Source: Micromonospora sp. MW-13 | Lineage (GTDB): Bacteria > Actinomycetota > Actinomycetes > Mycobacteriales > Micromonosporaceae | Length of the DNA: 64,000 nucleotides | NCBI RefSeq assembly: GCF_003434305.1 | Contig: NZ_QKKX01000001.1 | Span: 124,001-188,000 of the forward strand | Reading direction: 5' to 3' | In this document: in pieces, positions 47,670 to 55,086 of the stretch | Position numbering within the stretch: the stretch's first letter is position 1 | Layout of the letters: each line of letters begins with the position of its first letter | Notes under the pieces: model-generated | Told to the model about the DNA's origin: nothing | The model's database searches: none | The model's input: the letters and a program-made list of their open reading frames with translations, nothing else | Position numbers and translations under genes: made by a program

Positions 47670-48455
47670 GTGGACCGGTACGCCCGATGGAACGCGCTGC
47701 TGGAGATGCTCACCGACAACGGCCGGGTGAGCGTCGAGGAGGCCGCGGGGCGGCTGGACGTCTCCCAGGCCACCATCCGGCGCGACTTCGACCAACTCGC
47801 CCAGCAGCAGATGATCACCCGGACCCGGGGCGGTGCGGTGGCCAACGGCGTCTCGTACGACCTGCCGCTGCGCTACAAGACCGCCAAGCACTCGGCCGAG
47901 AAGCAGCGGATCGGCGCCGCCGCCGCCGCGCTGGTCACCCCGGGCACCGTGGTCGGCCTCAACGGCGGCACCACCAGCACGGAGGTGGCCCGGGCGTTGG
48001 CCGTCCGGCCGGACCTGAACACCAACGCCGAGGGTGCCCAGCTCACCGTGGTCACCAACGCGCTCAACATCGCCAACGAGCTGCTGGTCCGGTCCCGGAT
48101 GAAGGTGGTGGTGGCCGGCGGGGTGGTCCGGCCCAAGTCGTTCGAGCTGGTCGGCCCGCTGGGTGGGGCGCTGCTGCGCGAGGTCACCCTGGACGTGGCC
48201 CTGCTCGGCGTGGACGCGATCGACCCGCAGCTCGGGGCGGCCGCCCACCACGAGGGCGAGGCGGCGATGAACAACCTGATGGTGGCCCGGGCGAAGCGGG
48301 TGGTGATCATCGCGGACTCGTCCAAGCTGGGCGGGCACGCGTTCGCCCGGATCTGCCCGGTGGACCGGGTGGAGACGCTGGTGACCGACTCCGGGGCCAA
48401 TCCCGAGGTGGTCGACGCGTTCCGCGCGGCGGGCGTGCACGTGATCTGCGCCTGA
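47670..48455 (+). CDS. DeoR/GlpR family transcriptional regulator
   Basis: A 261-residue repressor. The N-terminal DeoR HTH has MDRYARWNALLEMLTDNGRV, then RLDVSQATIRRDFDQLAQQQ, which is the family signature. The C-terminal DeoRC sugar-phosphate sensor includes VVGLNGGTTSTEVARALA, MKVVVAGGVVRPKSFELVGP, HHEGEAAMNNLMVARAKRVV and IIADSSKLGGHAFA. GTG 47670 follows GTGGAGG. It diverges from the SIS-ROK-nagA operon, so it very probably represses it and is relieved by an amino-sugar phosphate. Confidence 0.93.
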   Translation: MDRYARWNALLEMLTDNGRVSVEEAAGRLDVSQATIRRDFDQLAQQQMITRTRGGAVANGVSYDLPLRYKTAKHSAEKQRIGAAAAALVTPGTVVGLNGGTTSTEVARALAVRPDLNTNAEGAQLTVVTNALNIANELLVRSRMKVVVAGGVVRPKSFELVGPLGGALLREVTLDVALLGVDAIDPQLGAAAHHEGEAAMNNLMVARAKRVVIIADSSKLGGHAFARICPVDRVETLVTDSGANPEVVDAFRAAGVHVICA

Positions 48456-48474
48456 CCGGCCGACACGCCGGCCT

Positions 48475-48514
48475 GCATACCGGGTATTGCCGCCCGGTGC
48501 ATACCGCGTATGGT
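48475..48514 (+). promoter_or_regulatory. Promoter with two palindromic operator candidates before the ABC pair
   Basis: TTGCCG (48487-48492) and TATGGT (48509-48514) are 16 bp apart. Two related 13-mers, GCATACCGGGTAT (48475-48487) and GCATACCGCGTAT (48499-48511), repeat with a 24-bp offset, and each contains an ATAC...GTAT dyad. One overlaps the -35 and the other the -10, as expected for a repressor. Confidence 0.6.
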
Positions 48515-48552
48515 GTGCGTCGTCACCTGCACTCATCGGGGGAGGCGCAGCT

Positions 48553-49563
48553 TTGCCGGCTGTCCTGGAAATCGAAGGTCTGCGTAAGACGTACAAGAGC
48601 CGACGCCGGGGCGTGCGACACGCCCTGGACGGCTTCGACATGGTTGTCGAGCAGGGCCAGGTGCACGGCTTCCTCGGCCCCAACGGTTCGGGGAAGACCA
48701 CCACCCTGCGCACCCTGCTCGGCCTGATCCGGCCGAACGGCGGCCGGATGGCGATCCTCGGCCAGGAGGTGCCGGCGGCGCTGCCCGCCGTGGTCGGCCA
48801 GGTCGGCGCGATCGTGGAGAGCCCGCAGTTCTTCCCGAACTTCTCCGCCCGCGACACGCTGTCGCTGCTCGCCGGGGCCGGCGGGGTGCCGCAGACCCGG
48901 GTCGACGAGGTGCTGGAGTTGGTCGGCCTGCGGGACCGGGCCGGCGAGCGGGTCAAGACGTACTCGCTGGGCATGAAGCAGCGGCTCGCGGTCGCCTCGG
49001 CCCTGCTCAAGAACCCGAAGCTGCTCATCCTGGACGAGCCGGCCAACGGCCTCGACCCGGGCGGCATCCGGGAGATGCGCAGCCTGACCCGCGACCTCGC
49101 CGCCTCCGGGATGACCGTGCTGCTCTCCAGCCACATCCTCGGCGAGATCCAGCTCATCTGCGACTCGGTCACCATCATCTCGCTCGGCCGGCGAGTCGCG
49201 TTCGGCCCGGTCGACCAGGTGCTCGCCGAGCACTCCGGCAGCGCGGTGCGGGTCCGCCTGGAGGCGGCCACCGACCTGCCGAGGGCGGCCGACGCGCTGG
49301 CCAGGGCGGGCCTGGCGGTTACCGCCCAGCCCGACCACCTGATGCTCGCCGGGGTCGACAAGCCGGCCATGGTGAGCCGCCTGCTCGCCGAACACGGCCT
49401 CTACGTCAGCGAGCTGGCCCCGGTCACGGTCGACCTGGAGAGCGTCTTCCTGGAGCTGACCGCGACCGCCCCCGTGCCCGGGCAGCACCGCCAGGTCGAC
49501 CAGTCCACGAAGGTCGGTGGCGCGGGCCAGCCCGGCGCCGCCGGAGGAGGTTGGGGCGCATGA
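48553..49563 (+). CDS. ABC transporter ATP-binding protein (ABC-2 type exporter)
   Basis: A 336-residue ATPase of the drug/peptide exporter group. It has Walker A GFLGPNGSGKTTTLRTLLG, signature YSLGMKQRLAVASALLKNPK, Walker B LLILDEPANGLDP and the switch His in VLLSSHILGEIQLI. A C-terminal extension of about 110 residues ends in a Gly-rich tail. The TTG at 48553 was chosen because GGGGGAGG lies upstream and the promoter -10 box is at 48509, which places earlier codons at or before the transcript start. The stop overlaps the permease start (ATGA, 49560-49563). Confidence 0.92.
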   Translation: MPAVLEIEGLRKTYKSRRRGVRHALDGFDMVVEQGQVHGFLGPNGSGKTTTLRTLLGLIRPNGGRMAILGQEVPAALPAVVGQVGAIVESPQFFPNFSARDTLSLLAGAGGVPQTRVDEVLELVGLRDRAGERVKTYSLGMKQRLAVASALLKNPKLLILDEPANGLDPGGIREMRSLTRDLAASGMTVLLSSHILGEIQLICDSVTIISLGRRVAFGPVDQVLAEHSGSAVRVRLEAATDLPRAADALARAGLAVTAQPDHLMLAGVDKPAMVSRLLAEHGLYVSELAPVTVDLESVFLELTATAPVPGQHRQVDQSTKVGGAGQPGAAGGGWGA

Positions 49564-50582
49564 GCCTCTATCGCACGGAACTGCGCCGGCTGGGCAAGCG
49601 GCGCTTCACCCGCTGGGCGGCGCTGCTCGGCCTGCTGGTCCTCGGAGCGGTGCTCGTCGGGGTCTTCTTCACCAACCAGAAGATCGGTCCCGACCAGCAG
49701 GCCGCCGCGCAGCGCCAGGCCGAGCAGCAGTACCAGGAGCAGGTGCGCTGGGCCGAGCAGGAGCGGACGGTCTGCGAGCAGGCCAAGGCGTCCGGGCAGG
49801 CGCAGCCGGAGGGCCGGTTCCCGGCGGACTGCAACATGATCGAGCCGCCGCCGCCGGGCAGCATCGACCCGCAGTGGTTCCTGCCGTCGACGTTCGACTT
49901 CCGCACGTTGTTCGGGGAGATGATCACCACGTTCACCGCGATCATGGCGGTGATCGGGTTCGTGGTCGGCGCCTCCTTCGTCGGCGCCGAGTGGAGCTCC
50001 GGCGGGATGATGAACCTGCTGCTCTGGCGTCCCCGTCGGCTCACCGTGCTGCTGACCAAGCTGGCGGCGCTGCTGACCGGGCTGGTAGCCGTGACCGTGG
50101 CCGCCGCGGCGGTCTGGACCGCCGGGTTCTGGCTCGTCGGCACGCTGCGCGGCAGCACCGCGAAGATGACCTCCGGGGCGTGGCAGTCGTTCGGGCTGAC
50201 CGGGCTGCGCGGGCTGGTGCTGATCGTGGTCGCGGCGACCCTCGGGTTCGCGCTCGCCTCGCTCGGCCGGCACACCGCGATGGCCCTCGGTGGGGCGATC
50301 GGGCTTGCCGTGGTCGGCCAGTTCGGCGTCGGCATCCTGCTGGCGATGGCCGGAGCCCGGTTCATCGAGGCGTGGCTGCTGCCGACGTACGCGTTGGCCT
50401 GGATGCAGAAGAAGGTGACCCTGGAGGACTGGCAGTCCTGCAACAGCGTCACCTACTACGGGGAGTGCAAGCCGGACACCCTCGACCTGACCTGGCAGCA
50501 CGCCTCGATCCTGCTCGCCGTCGGGCTGGTGGGGGCCCTCGGCGCGGCCCTGGTCACCATGCGTCGCCGCGACATCGCCTGA
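49560..50582 (+). CDS. ABC-2 type permease subunit
   Basis: A 340-residue membrane protein with about six helices. TM1 is FTRWAALLGLLVLGAVLVGV. A large extracytoplasmic loop follows (about 40-120), rich in Gln/Glu (QRQAEQQYQEQVRWAEQER) with two cysteines (VCEQA, DCNM). The rest includes FTAIMAVIGFVVGASFVGAE and the exporter motif EWSSGGMMNLLLWRPRR. A further loop with CNSVTYYGEC near residue 305 may hold a disulfide. Translationally coupled to the ATPase gene. The cargo cannot be predicted; the palindromes in the shared promoter suggest induction by a ligand-responsive repressor. Confidence 0.88.
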   Translation: MSLYRTELRRLGKRRFTRWAALLGLLVLGAVLVGVFFTNQKIGPDQQAAAQRQAEQQYQEQVRWAEQERTVCEQAKASGQAQPEGRFPADCNMIEPPPPGSIDPQWFLPSTFDFRTLFGEMITTFTAIMAVIGFVVGASFVGAEWSSGGMMNLLLWRPRRLTVLLTKLAALLTGLVAVTVAAAAVWTAGFWLVGTLRGSTAKMTSGAWQSFGLTGLRGLVLIVVAATLGFALASLGRHTAMALGGAIGLAVVGQFGVGILLAMAGARFIEAWLLPTYALAWMQKKVTLEDWQSCNSVTYYGECKPDTLDLTWQHASILLAVGLVGALGAALVTMRRRDIA

Positions 50583-50595
50583 CCGGGCGTTGCCG

Positions 50596-50636
50596 GGGTG
50601 ACCCGGGCCGCGCGTCTGATGCGGTCCGGGTCGCCC
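50596..50636 (+). terminator. Hairpin terminator after the ABC pair
   Basis: GGGTGACCCGGGCCGC (50596-50611) pairs over 16 positions with 50621-50636, including two G-U pairs, across a 9-nt loop. Confidence 0.82.
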
Positions 50637-50706
50637 CTGGTTAGGCTGGTGATCCCCTGGTCGGCGCGCCTCTGCCGGCCCTTCGCACGCCTGCGTGAGG
50701 AGCGCC

Positions 50707-51192
50707 ATGCCGCCTGCCGACGCCTCCCCGGCCGCCACCGACCGGCCCGAGCCGGCGCACCCCGGCGACGGCGACCGGGCGACTCCGGGCGCGGCGGCTC
50801 CGGAGGGCGCGGGCGGCCGGGAGCAGGTCGTCCCGCTGCCCCGGTCCGCGCCCGAGTCCGTCGCGCCCGAGTCCGTCGCGCCCGAGTCCGTCGTGCCCGA
50901 GTCCGTCGTGCCCGAGTCCGTCGCGCCGGCGTCCGCGCCACCCGCACCGACCCCGGGTGCCGCCGGCCTCACCGAGCGCGAGCGGCACATCCTCGCCTTC
51001 GAGCAGCAGTGGTGGCGGCACGCCGGCGCGAAGGAGCAGGCGATCCGGGACGGCTTCGGCCTGTCCGCGACGCGCTACTACCAACTGCTGAACGCGTTGC
51101 TGGACAATCCGGCCGCGCTGGCCGCCGAGCCGGTGCTGATCGGCCGGCTGCGTCGGCTGCGCTCCTCGCGGGCCCGCAACCGGCGGCGCTGA
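50707..51192 (+). CDS. DUF3263 protein with repetitive N-terminus
   Basis: A 161-residue protein. The C-terminal 75 residues are the DUF3263 domain, a small helical DNA-binding-like fold: LTERERHILAFEQQWWRHAG, AKEQAIRDGFGLSATRYYQL and LIGRLRRLRSSRARNRRR. The N-terminal 90 residues are Pro/Ala-rich and disordered, with five copies of PESVA/PESVV encoded by 15-bp repeats. DUF3263 proteins are common in actinobacteria and of unknown function. ATG 50707 follows GAGGAG, and a TAGGCT -10 box lies at 50642. The repeat is unusual among DUF3263 proteins, which are normally short. Confidence 0.9.
   Translation: MPPADASPAATDRPEPAHPGDGDRATPGAAAPEGAGGREQVVPLPRSAPESVAPESVAPESVVPESVVPESVAPASAPPAPTPGAAGLTERERHILAFEQQWWRHAGAKEQAIRDGFGLSATRYYQLLNALLDNPAALAAEPVLIGRLRRLRSSRARNRRR
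50851..50925 (+). repeat. 15-bp in-frame tandem repeat (five copies)
   Basis: CCCGAGTCCGTCGCG/GTG repeats five times and encodes PESVA or PESVV. Near-identity of the units suggests recent slippage expansion inside the DUF3263 gene. Confidence 0.9.
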
Positions 51193-51280
51193 CCCGGCCC
51201 GGCCGGCCTCGTGGCTCGCCCCGGCCGGGAATGTCCCCGGCAGGGCCGGGTAGCCGGCGCGGTGGCGGAAGGAGTGGAGG

Positions 51281-52252
51281 ATGACGGCAGGGCACCGGGA
51301 CGTACCGGCCGGCAGGGACCGCGCCGGGCGGACGACCACGGCCGGGCGGGCGGACACCACGACGGCGGAGGCGGCGGCCGGGCCGGGGACCCGCGCCGGG
51401 TCGGCGGGACCGATAATGCGGGTACGGTCGGCGTCCGCGCCGGCCCCCGGCCGAGCGGTCAACGAGGACCTGGTCTTCCGGTTCGGTCCCCTGGTCGGGG
51501 TCCTGGACGGGGCGACCGTACCGGAGGGCTTCGACACGGGCTGCCGGCACGGGCCGGCCTGGTACGTCCGGCACCTCGCCGCCCGGCTCGGGCTGGCCAT
51601 CGCCGCCCGCCCGGCGGCCACCCTGATGAGCAGCCTCGCGGCGGCGATCCTGGCGGTTCGGGCGGACCATGGCGGCGACTGCGACCTCGACCACCCCGGC
51701 ACGCCCTCGTCGACGGTCTGCCTGCTGCGCGCCGGCGGGAACGAGGTCGACTGGCTGGTGCTCTGCGACAGCCCGCTGGTGCTCGACGTCGGCGGCCGGG
51801 TCGACGTGGTCGCCGACAACCGGCTGGAGACCGCGATGGCCGACCTGCGTCGGATGGTGGCCGCCCTGCCGGAACCGGCCGACGACGGCGACCGGACCGA
51901 CCGGTTCCGGCGGGCTGTGGGGCTGCAACGGGAGCGGATGAACCGCACGCACGGCTACTGGGTCTCCGCCGCCGATCCCGACGCCGCGTACCACGCGCTC
52001 ACCGGCACGGTGCCGCTGCGCGGGCCGGGTGGGCTGCGCCGCGCCGCCCTGCTCACCGACGGGGCCTCCTGCGCGGTGGAGCAGTTCGGGCTCTTCGACT
52101 GGGCGGGGTTGCTGGACCTGGTCACCGCCGAGGGGCCGGGCGCGCTCGTCGACCGGGTCCGCGCCGCGGAGCGCGACCGGCCCGACCGGCTGCGCCGGCA
52201 CAAGCCCACCGACGACGCCTCGGCCGTCCTCTGCGAGTTCGACCCGGCGTGA
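51281..52252 (+). CDS. PP2C-like phosphatase domain protein
   Basis: A 323-residue protein. After a Thr/Ala/Gly-rich lead of about 45 residues, the body resembles a divergent PP2C phosphatase: RAVNEDLVFRFGPLVGVLDG (metal-binding Asp-Gly at the end), HPGTPSSTVCLLRAGGNEVD (the S-S-T strand), WLVLCDSPLVLDVGG, and LRRAALLTDGASCAVEQFGL with a second DG. The typical GHxG motif is not clear, so activity is uncertain. ATG 51281 follows GAAGGAGTGGAGG; an ATG at 51416 would remove the low-complexity lead. Possible target proteins are unknown. Confidence 0.72.
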   Translation: MTAGHRDVPAGRDRAGRTTTAGRADTTTAEAAAGPGTRAGSAGPIMRVRSASAPAPGRAVNEDLVFRFGPLVGVLDGATVPEGFDTGCRHGPAWYVRHLAARLGLAIAARPAATLMSSLAAAILAVRADHGGDCDLDHPGTPSSTVCLLRAGGNEVDWLVLCDSPLVLDVGGRVDVVADNRLETAMADLRRMVAALPEPADDGDRTDRFRRAVGLQRERMNRTHGYWVSAADPDAAYHALTGTVPLRGPGGLRRAALLTDGASCAVEQFGLFDWAGLLDLVTAEGPGALVDRVRAAERDRPDRLRRHKPTDDASAVLCEFDPA

Positions 52253-52422
52253 CGGTTCGCCGGGCGGCGGCCGATGCCCGCCCTGCCCCGCCTCGGCCGG
52301 GCCGCCGCCCCGCTGTGGGCCGGGCGCAGACCGGGCCCGACCAGGTCGTCCCCGGCGCCGGACCGGGGAGCGGGACGGCAAAGGGTGGACTCGGGCGGGT
52401 GCGGACCGGCAGACTGCGGCAC

Positions 52423-52932
52423 GTGACGGGTGCGGTGCGGCTGGAGCCGGTGGACGAGCGGAACCTCGAACCGCTGCTCTCGGCGGCGGTCGCCGAGGCC
52501 GAGCCGGACGACGTGATGCCCCCGGTCGACGCGCCGGCCGGCTGGTCGCACGCCCGCCGGCAGGCGTTCCGCGACTACTACCGTACGGGCTTCGCGGGCC
52601 TCGCCGGCCCGTCCCGCACCGCGATGTACGCCGTGCTGTTCAGCGGCGAGGTGCTGGGGATGATCCGGATGACCCGCCGCGCCGAGCCGGGGACGGTGGA
52701 GGCGGGCGTCTGGCTCGGCCGGTCCGCCCGGGGGCAGGGCGTGGGCGCGGCGGCCCTACGCGAACTGCTCAACCTCGCGGCGGCGGCCGGAATGCACACC
52801 GTCGTGGCGGAAACCACGCCGGACAACGCCGGGGCCATTTCCGTGCTCCGCAAATGCGGCGCGAAACTGGTCGAGGACGGCGGCGCGGTGCGGGCGGAAA
52901 TCAGTCTCGACGCCACCCCGCCCGCTTTCTGA
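52423..52932 (+). CDS. GNAT family N-acetyltransferase
   Basis: A 169-residue acetyltransferase. It opens with VRLEPVDERNLEPLLSAAVA, has a substrate-side segment AFRDYYRTGFAGLAGPSRTA, and carries the acetyl-CoA motif VWLGRSARGQGVGAAALREL with VVAETTPDNAGAISVLRKCG, the usual beta5-alpha4 end. GTG 52423 chosen; GTG 52399 would add eight residues. It follows the PP2C-like gene on the same strand by about 170 bp. Substrate unknown. Confidence 0.87.
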   Translation: MTGAVRLEPVDERNLEPLLSAAVAEAEPDDVMPPVDAPAGWSHARRQAFRDYYRTGFAGLAGPSRTAMYAVLFSGEVLGMIRMTRRAEPGTVEAGVWLGRSARGQGVGAAALRELLNLAAAAGMHTVVAETTPDNAGAISVLRKCGAKLVEDGGAVRAEISLDATPPAF

Positions 52933-53058
52933 GCCCACCCCGAAACGATTGTTCCCGTGGCAGGGGATCGTTCCGTCTGTCGTCTTCACCCTCTCCCGCG
53001 AGGTATCCGACCGCCCTCCTGATCCGCCGGCCGGTCGTTCCAGCGAGTGCGACCTGAC

Positions 53059-53083
53059 GTTTCGCGGAAACGCCGACGGGTAC
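53059..53083 (+). promoter_or_regulatory. Stress-sigma (SigB/SigF-like) promoter candidate for the gas-vesicle genes
   Basis: GTTTC (53059-53063) and GGGTAC (53078-53083) are separated by 14 bp, matching the actinobacterial SigB-type pattern GNNT-N14-16-GGGTAY. The -35 part also lies in a small dyad, CGTTTC-GCG-GAAACG (53058-53072). The nearest gene starts at 53208. Confidence 0.5.
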
Positions 53084-53207
53084 TGCCCGCCCGTCCGCTG
53101 AAGCGGGACGTCCAGGCACAGGCCGCTGCTGCGCTGATCCCCCGTAGCTGTTTCCGGCCCTTCTCGAAATGGACGTTCCCGCCTTCCGGGGGAGCTAAGG
53201 AGAACTG

Positions 53208-53339
53208 ATGGAAAGCGGAACGCGAATCGGGCTCGCGGGTCCCGGTGGGCTGTTGCGGCAGGGCCGGGAACTGCTCCAGTCGTCCCCCCAGTTGAGCGGC
53301 CTCAGCCGCCTCGGTGGACCCCTCGTCTCGGCCGGCTGA
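53208..53339 (+). CDS. Small hypothetical protein, 43 aa
   Basis: ATG 53208 is preceded by AAGGAG at good spacing, and the 43-codon frame has strongly G/C-biased third positions. The peptide (MESGTRIGLAGPGGLLRQGR, then ELLQSSPQLSGLSRLGGPL) has a possible amphipathic helix in its centre. It has no recognisable domain. It is the first frame after the stress-type promoter and precedes gvpO by 73 bp, so it may be part of the gas-vesicle transcript. Confidence 0.45.
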   Translation: MESGTRIGLAGPGGLLRQGRELLQSSPQLSGLSRLGGPLVSAG

Positions 53340-53412
53340 CGCCGCCGGGCGGGCGCGGGACGAGGCGGGCCGGCAGCGGCAGGCAGAAGCGGTGACCAGG
53401 GAGGTGAGCGGG

Positions 53413-53765
53413 ATGACCCAGGGACGGATCCGGGACGTCGGCGGGCCGGCGGACGGGCGGCCGGGGGAACGCGACTACGCACGGTACGAGGACGAGGAGT
53501 ACCTAGAACCGCTGCCGGCGGCCGAGGCGGCGCGCGAGGGGCTGCGCCTGATCACCACCCTCGCCGGCCGGGAGCCGCAGGGCGTCGTCTCGCTGGAGTC
53601 CACGGACGAGGGCTGGCGGGTGGGGGTGGAGGTGGTCGAGGACCACCGGATTCCCGCCTCCACGACCTGCTCGGCCTGTACGAGATCGACATCGACGTCG
53701 ACGGGGAACTGCTCGGGTACCGGCGGGTGCGCCGCTACCAGCGCGGGAAGGGCGAGGTGGGCTGA
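53413..53765 (+). pseudogene. gvpO: gvpO (gas vesicle protein), frameshifted
   Basis: The first 83 codons encode a typical actinobacterial GvpO start and body: PAAEAAREGLRLITTLAGRE and VVSLESTDEGWRVGVEVVED. At about 53650-53664 the reading frame changes: the expected continuation DLLGLYEIDIDVDGELLGYR, then RVRRYQRGKG, is present in the next frame from 53664 to a TGA at 53763-53765, as if one base were lost. Third codon positions are nearly all G/C in the first frame before the break and in the second frame after it. ATG 53413 follows GGGAGG. GvpO is an accessory protein needed for gas-vesicle formation; as read, this copy would be truncated with a nonsense tail. Confidence 0.85.
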
Positions 53766-53766
53766 G

Positions 53767-53926
53767 ATGACCAGTCCGCGCACCCCGTCGGTGGCTCAGC
53801 TCGCGGGCCCGCCCGCCGCTGGAGCCGGGTCCCCGGGACCCCGAGGAGGTCGAGGCCGAACGGCGGCCCCGGGTGGCCCGGCGGGCCGCCGTGTTGAGGG
53901 AGGACCGCGATGAGCTGGACGGCTGA
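53767..53926 (+). pseudogene. Small gas-vesicle-locus gene, apparently frameshifted
   Basis: An ATG (53767) directly after the gvpO stop begins MTSPRTPSVAQLAG. In this frame the rest is Gly/Arg/Pro-rich with poor third-position bias, ending at 53913. In another frame the second half has strong G/C third-position bias and a charged, protein-like sequence (LEPGPRDPEEVEAERRPRVA, then RRAAVLREDRDELDG) that ends at 53926. A frameshift near 53805-53820 would join the halves into a protein of about 50 residues. I do not recognise it; no gvpA, gvpJ or gvpG hydrophobic core is present. Confidence 0.4.
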
Positions 53927-54767
53927 GCCGGTTCCGGGCGACCCGGAGCCCGCCGGGGACGCCGCCGGGTGCTGGCTGCACGGGGTGGTCCGCGAGGCCA
54001 CCCCGGCCACGCTGGCCGCCGTCACCGGGATGGACGGCGGGCCGCTGCGGGCCGTGCCGGCCGCCGGCCTGGTCGCCGTGGTGAGCACCGCGCCGCTGGC
54101 CGAGTACGGCGAGGAGGCGCTGCGCCGCAACCTGGAGGACCTGACCTGGCTGGAGCGGGCCGCGCGCATGCACCACGAGGTGGTGGCCGCGCTGTCCCGG
54201 GCCGGCGCGGTGGTGCCCACCCGGCTCGCCACCGTCTACCGCGACGAGCGGGGCGTCGCCCGGCTGCTCGCCGAACGCCGGGCCGAGCTGGCGGCCACCC
54301 TCGACCGGCTCACCGGCCGCGCCGAGTGGGGCGTCAAGGGGTACGCCGTGCCGGGCGCGACCGCCCGCGCCGCCGCCGGCGGCGGCGGGGCCGCGCCCGA
54401 GGGGGCCGGGGCCGCGTACCTGCGGCGGCGCCGGGCCGAGCCGACGGCCCGGGACGAGGGGCAGCGGGCCGCCGCCGAGGCCGTGCACGACGCCCTCGCC
54501 GGGTACGCCGTGGCCGCCCGCCGGCACGCCCCACAGGACCGCCGGCTCTCCGGTGCGCCCACCGCGATGGTGCTCAACGGGGCATACCTGGTGGACGTCC
54601 CCACCATCGGCGGGTTCACCGGCCTGGTCGCCGCGCTGGCCGGCCGGCATCCCGAGGTGCGCCTGGAGCTCACCGGCCCCTGGCCGGCGTACTCCTTCGC
54701 CGAGGGCCGCCCGCCGGCGACAGCGGGGGCGTCCCCGCCCGGCCTGGCCGACGGGGCGGCGCAATGA
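53910..54767 (+). CDS. gvpL: GvpL/GvpF family gas vesicle protein
   Basis: A 285-residue protein with the GvpF/GvpL fold: WLHGVVREATPATLAAVTGM at the start, LAEYGEEALRRNLEDLTWLE, then RAARMHHEVVAALSRAGAVV and VPTRLATVYRDERGVARLLA, typical of the family. The C-terminal part has NGAYLVDVPTIGGFTGLVAA and VRLELTGPWPAYSF. GvpF/L proteins bind the nascent gas-vesicle shell during assembly. GGGAGG precedes the ATG at 53910. Its stop overlaps the gvpK start (ATGA). It is the only apparently intact gas-vesicle gene here, and with neighbours broken and no gvpA it is unlikely to support vesicle formation by itself. Confidence 0.9.
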   Translation: MSWTAEPVPGDPEPAGDAAGCWLHGVVREATPATLAAVTGMDGGPLRAVPAAGLVAVVSTAPLAEYGEEALRRNLEDLTWLERAARMHHEVVAALSRAGAVVPTRLATVYRDERGVARLLAERRAELAATLDRLTGRAEWGVKGYAVPGATARAAAGGGGAAPEGAGAAYLRRRRAEPTARDEGQRAAAEAVHDALAGYAVAARRHAPQDRRLSGAPTAMVLNGAYLVDVPTIGGFTGLVAALAGRHPEVRLELTGPWPAYSFAEGRPPATAGASPPGLADGAAQ

Positions 54768-55021
54768 CCGGGACCGACCCCGACCGGGGTGCCGGAGCCC
54801 GGCCGGACGGCACGGCCGGGCAGGGCGGGATCGCCCGGTAGGAGGAGGCGGGGGAACTGGCCGCCGCCCTCGACGAGCCGCAGTGGCGGGCGCCCCGGGT
54901 GACGCCGCTGGACCGGCGGTTCGCCGTGGACCGGGACTCCGTCGAGCGGGGGCTGGCCAGCCTCGTGCTCACCGTGATCGAGCTGCTGCGGCAGCTCACG
55001 GAACGCCAGGCGCTGCCCCGA
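54764..55021 (+). pseudogene. gvpK: gvpK remnant: nonsense codon and missing 3' end
   Basis: The ATG overlapping the gvpL stop opens a frame that hits TAG at 54839-54841 after 25 codons. The same frame then continues with the GvpK core RRFAVDRDSVERGLASLVLT and VIELLRQLTERQALPR, with strong third-position G/C bias. No ATG or GTG lies close enough to the GGAGGAGG after the TAG to restart before the core; a GTG at 54899 is the first. After about 55020 the similarity stops and the usual GvpK C-terminal helix is absent, replaced by DNA running into the 3' end of the convergent ATPase gene. The gene is inactive by two criteria. Confidence 0.82.
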
Positions 55022-55086
55022 CCGGCCGACCACGCGGCGGACCGACCCCGCCGCGACCGGCCGACCGCCCCCGCGCCGGCCCGTCC

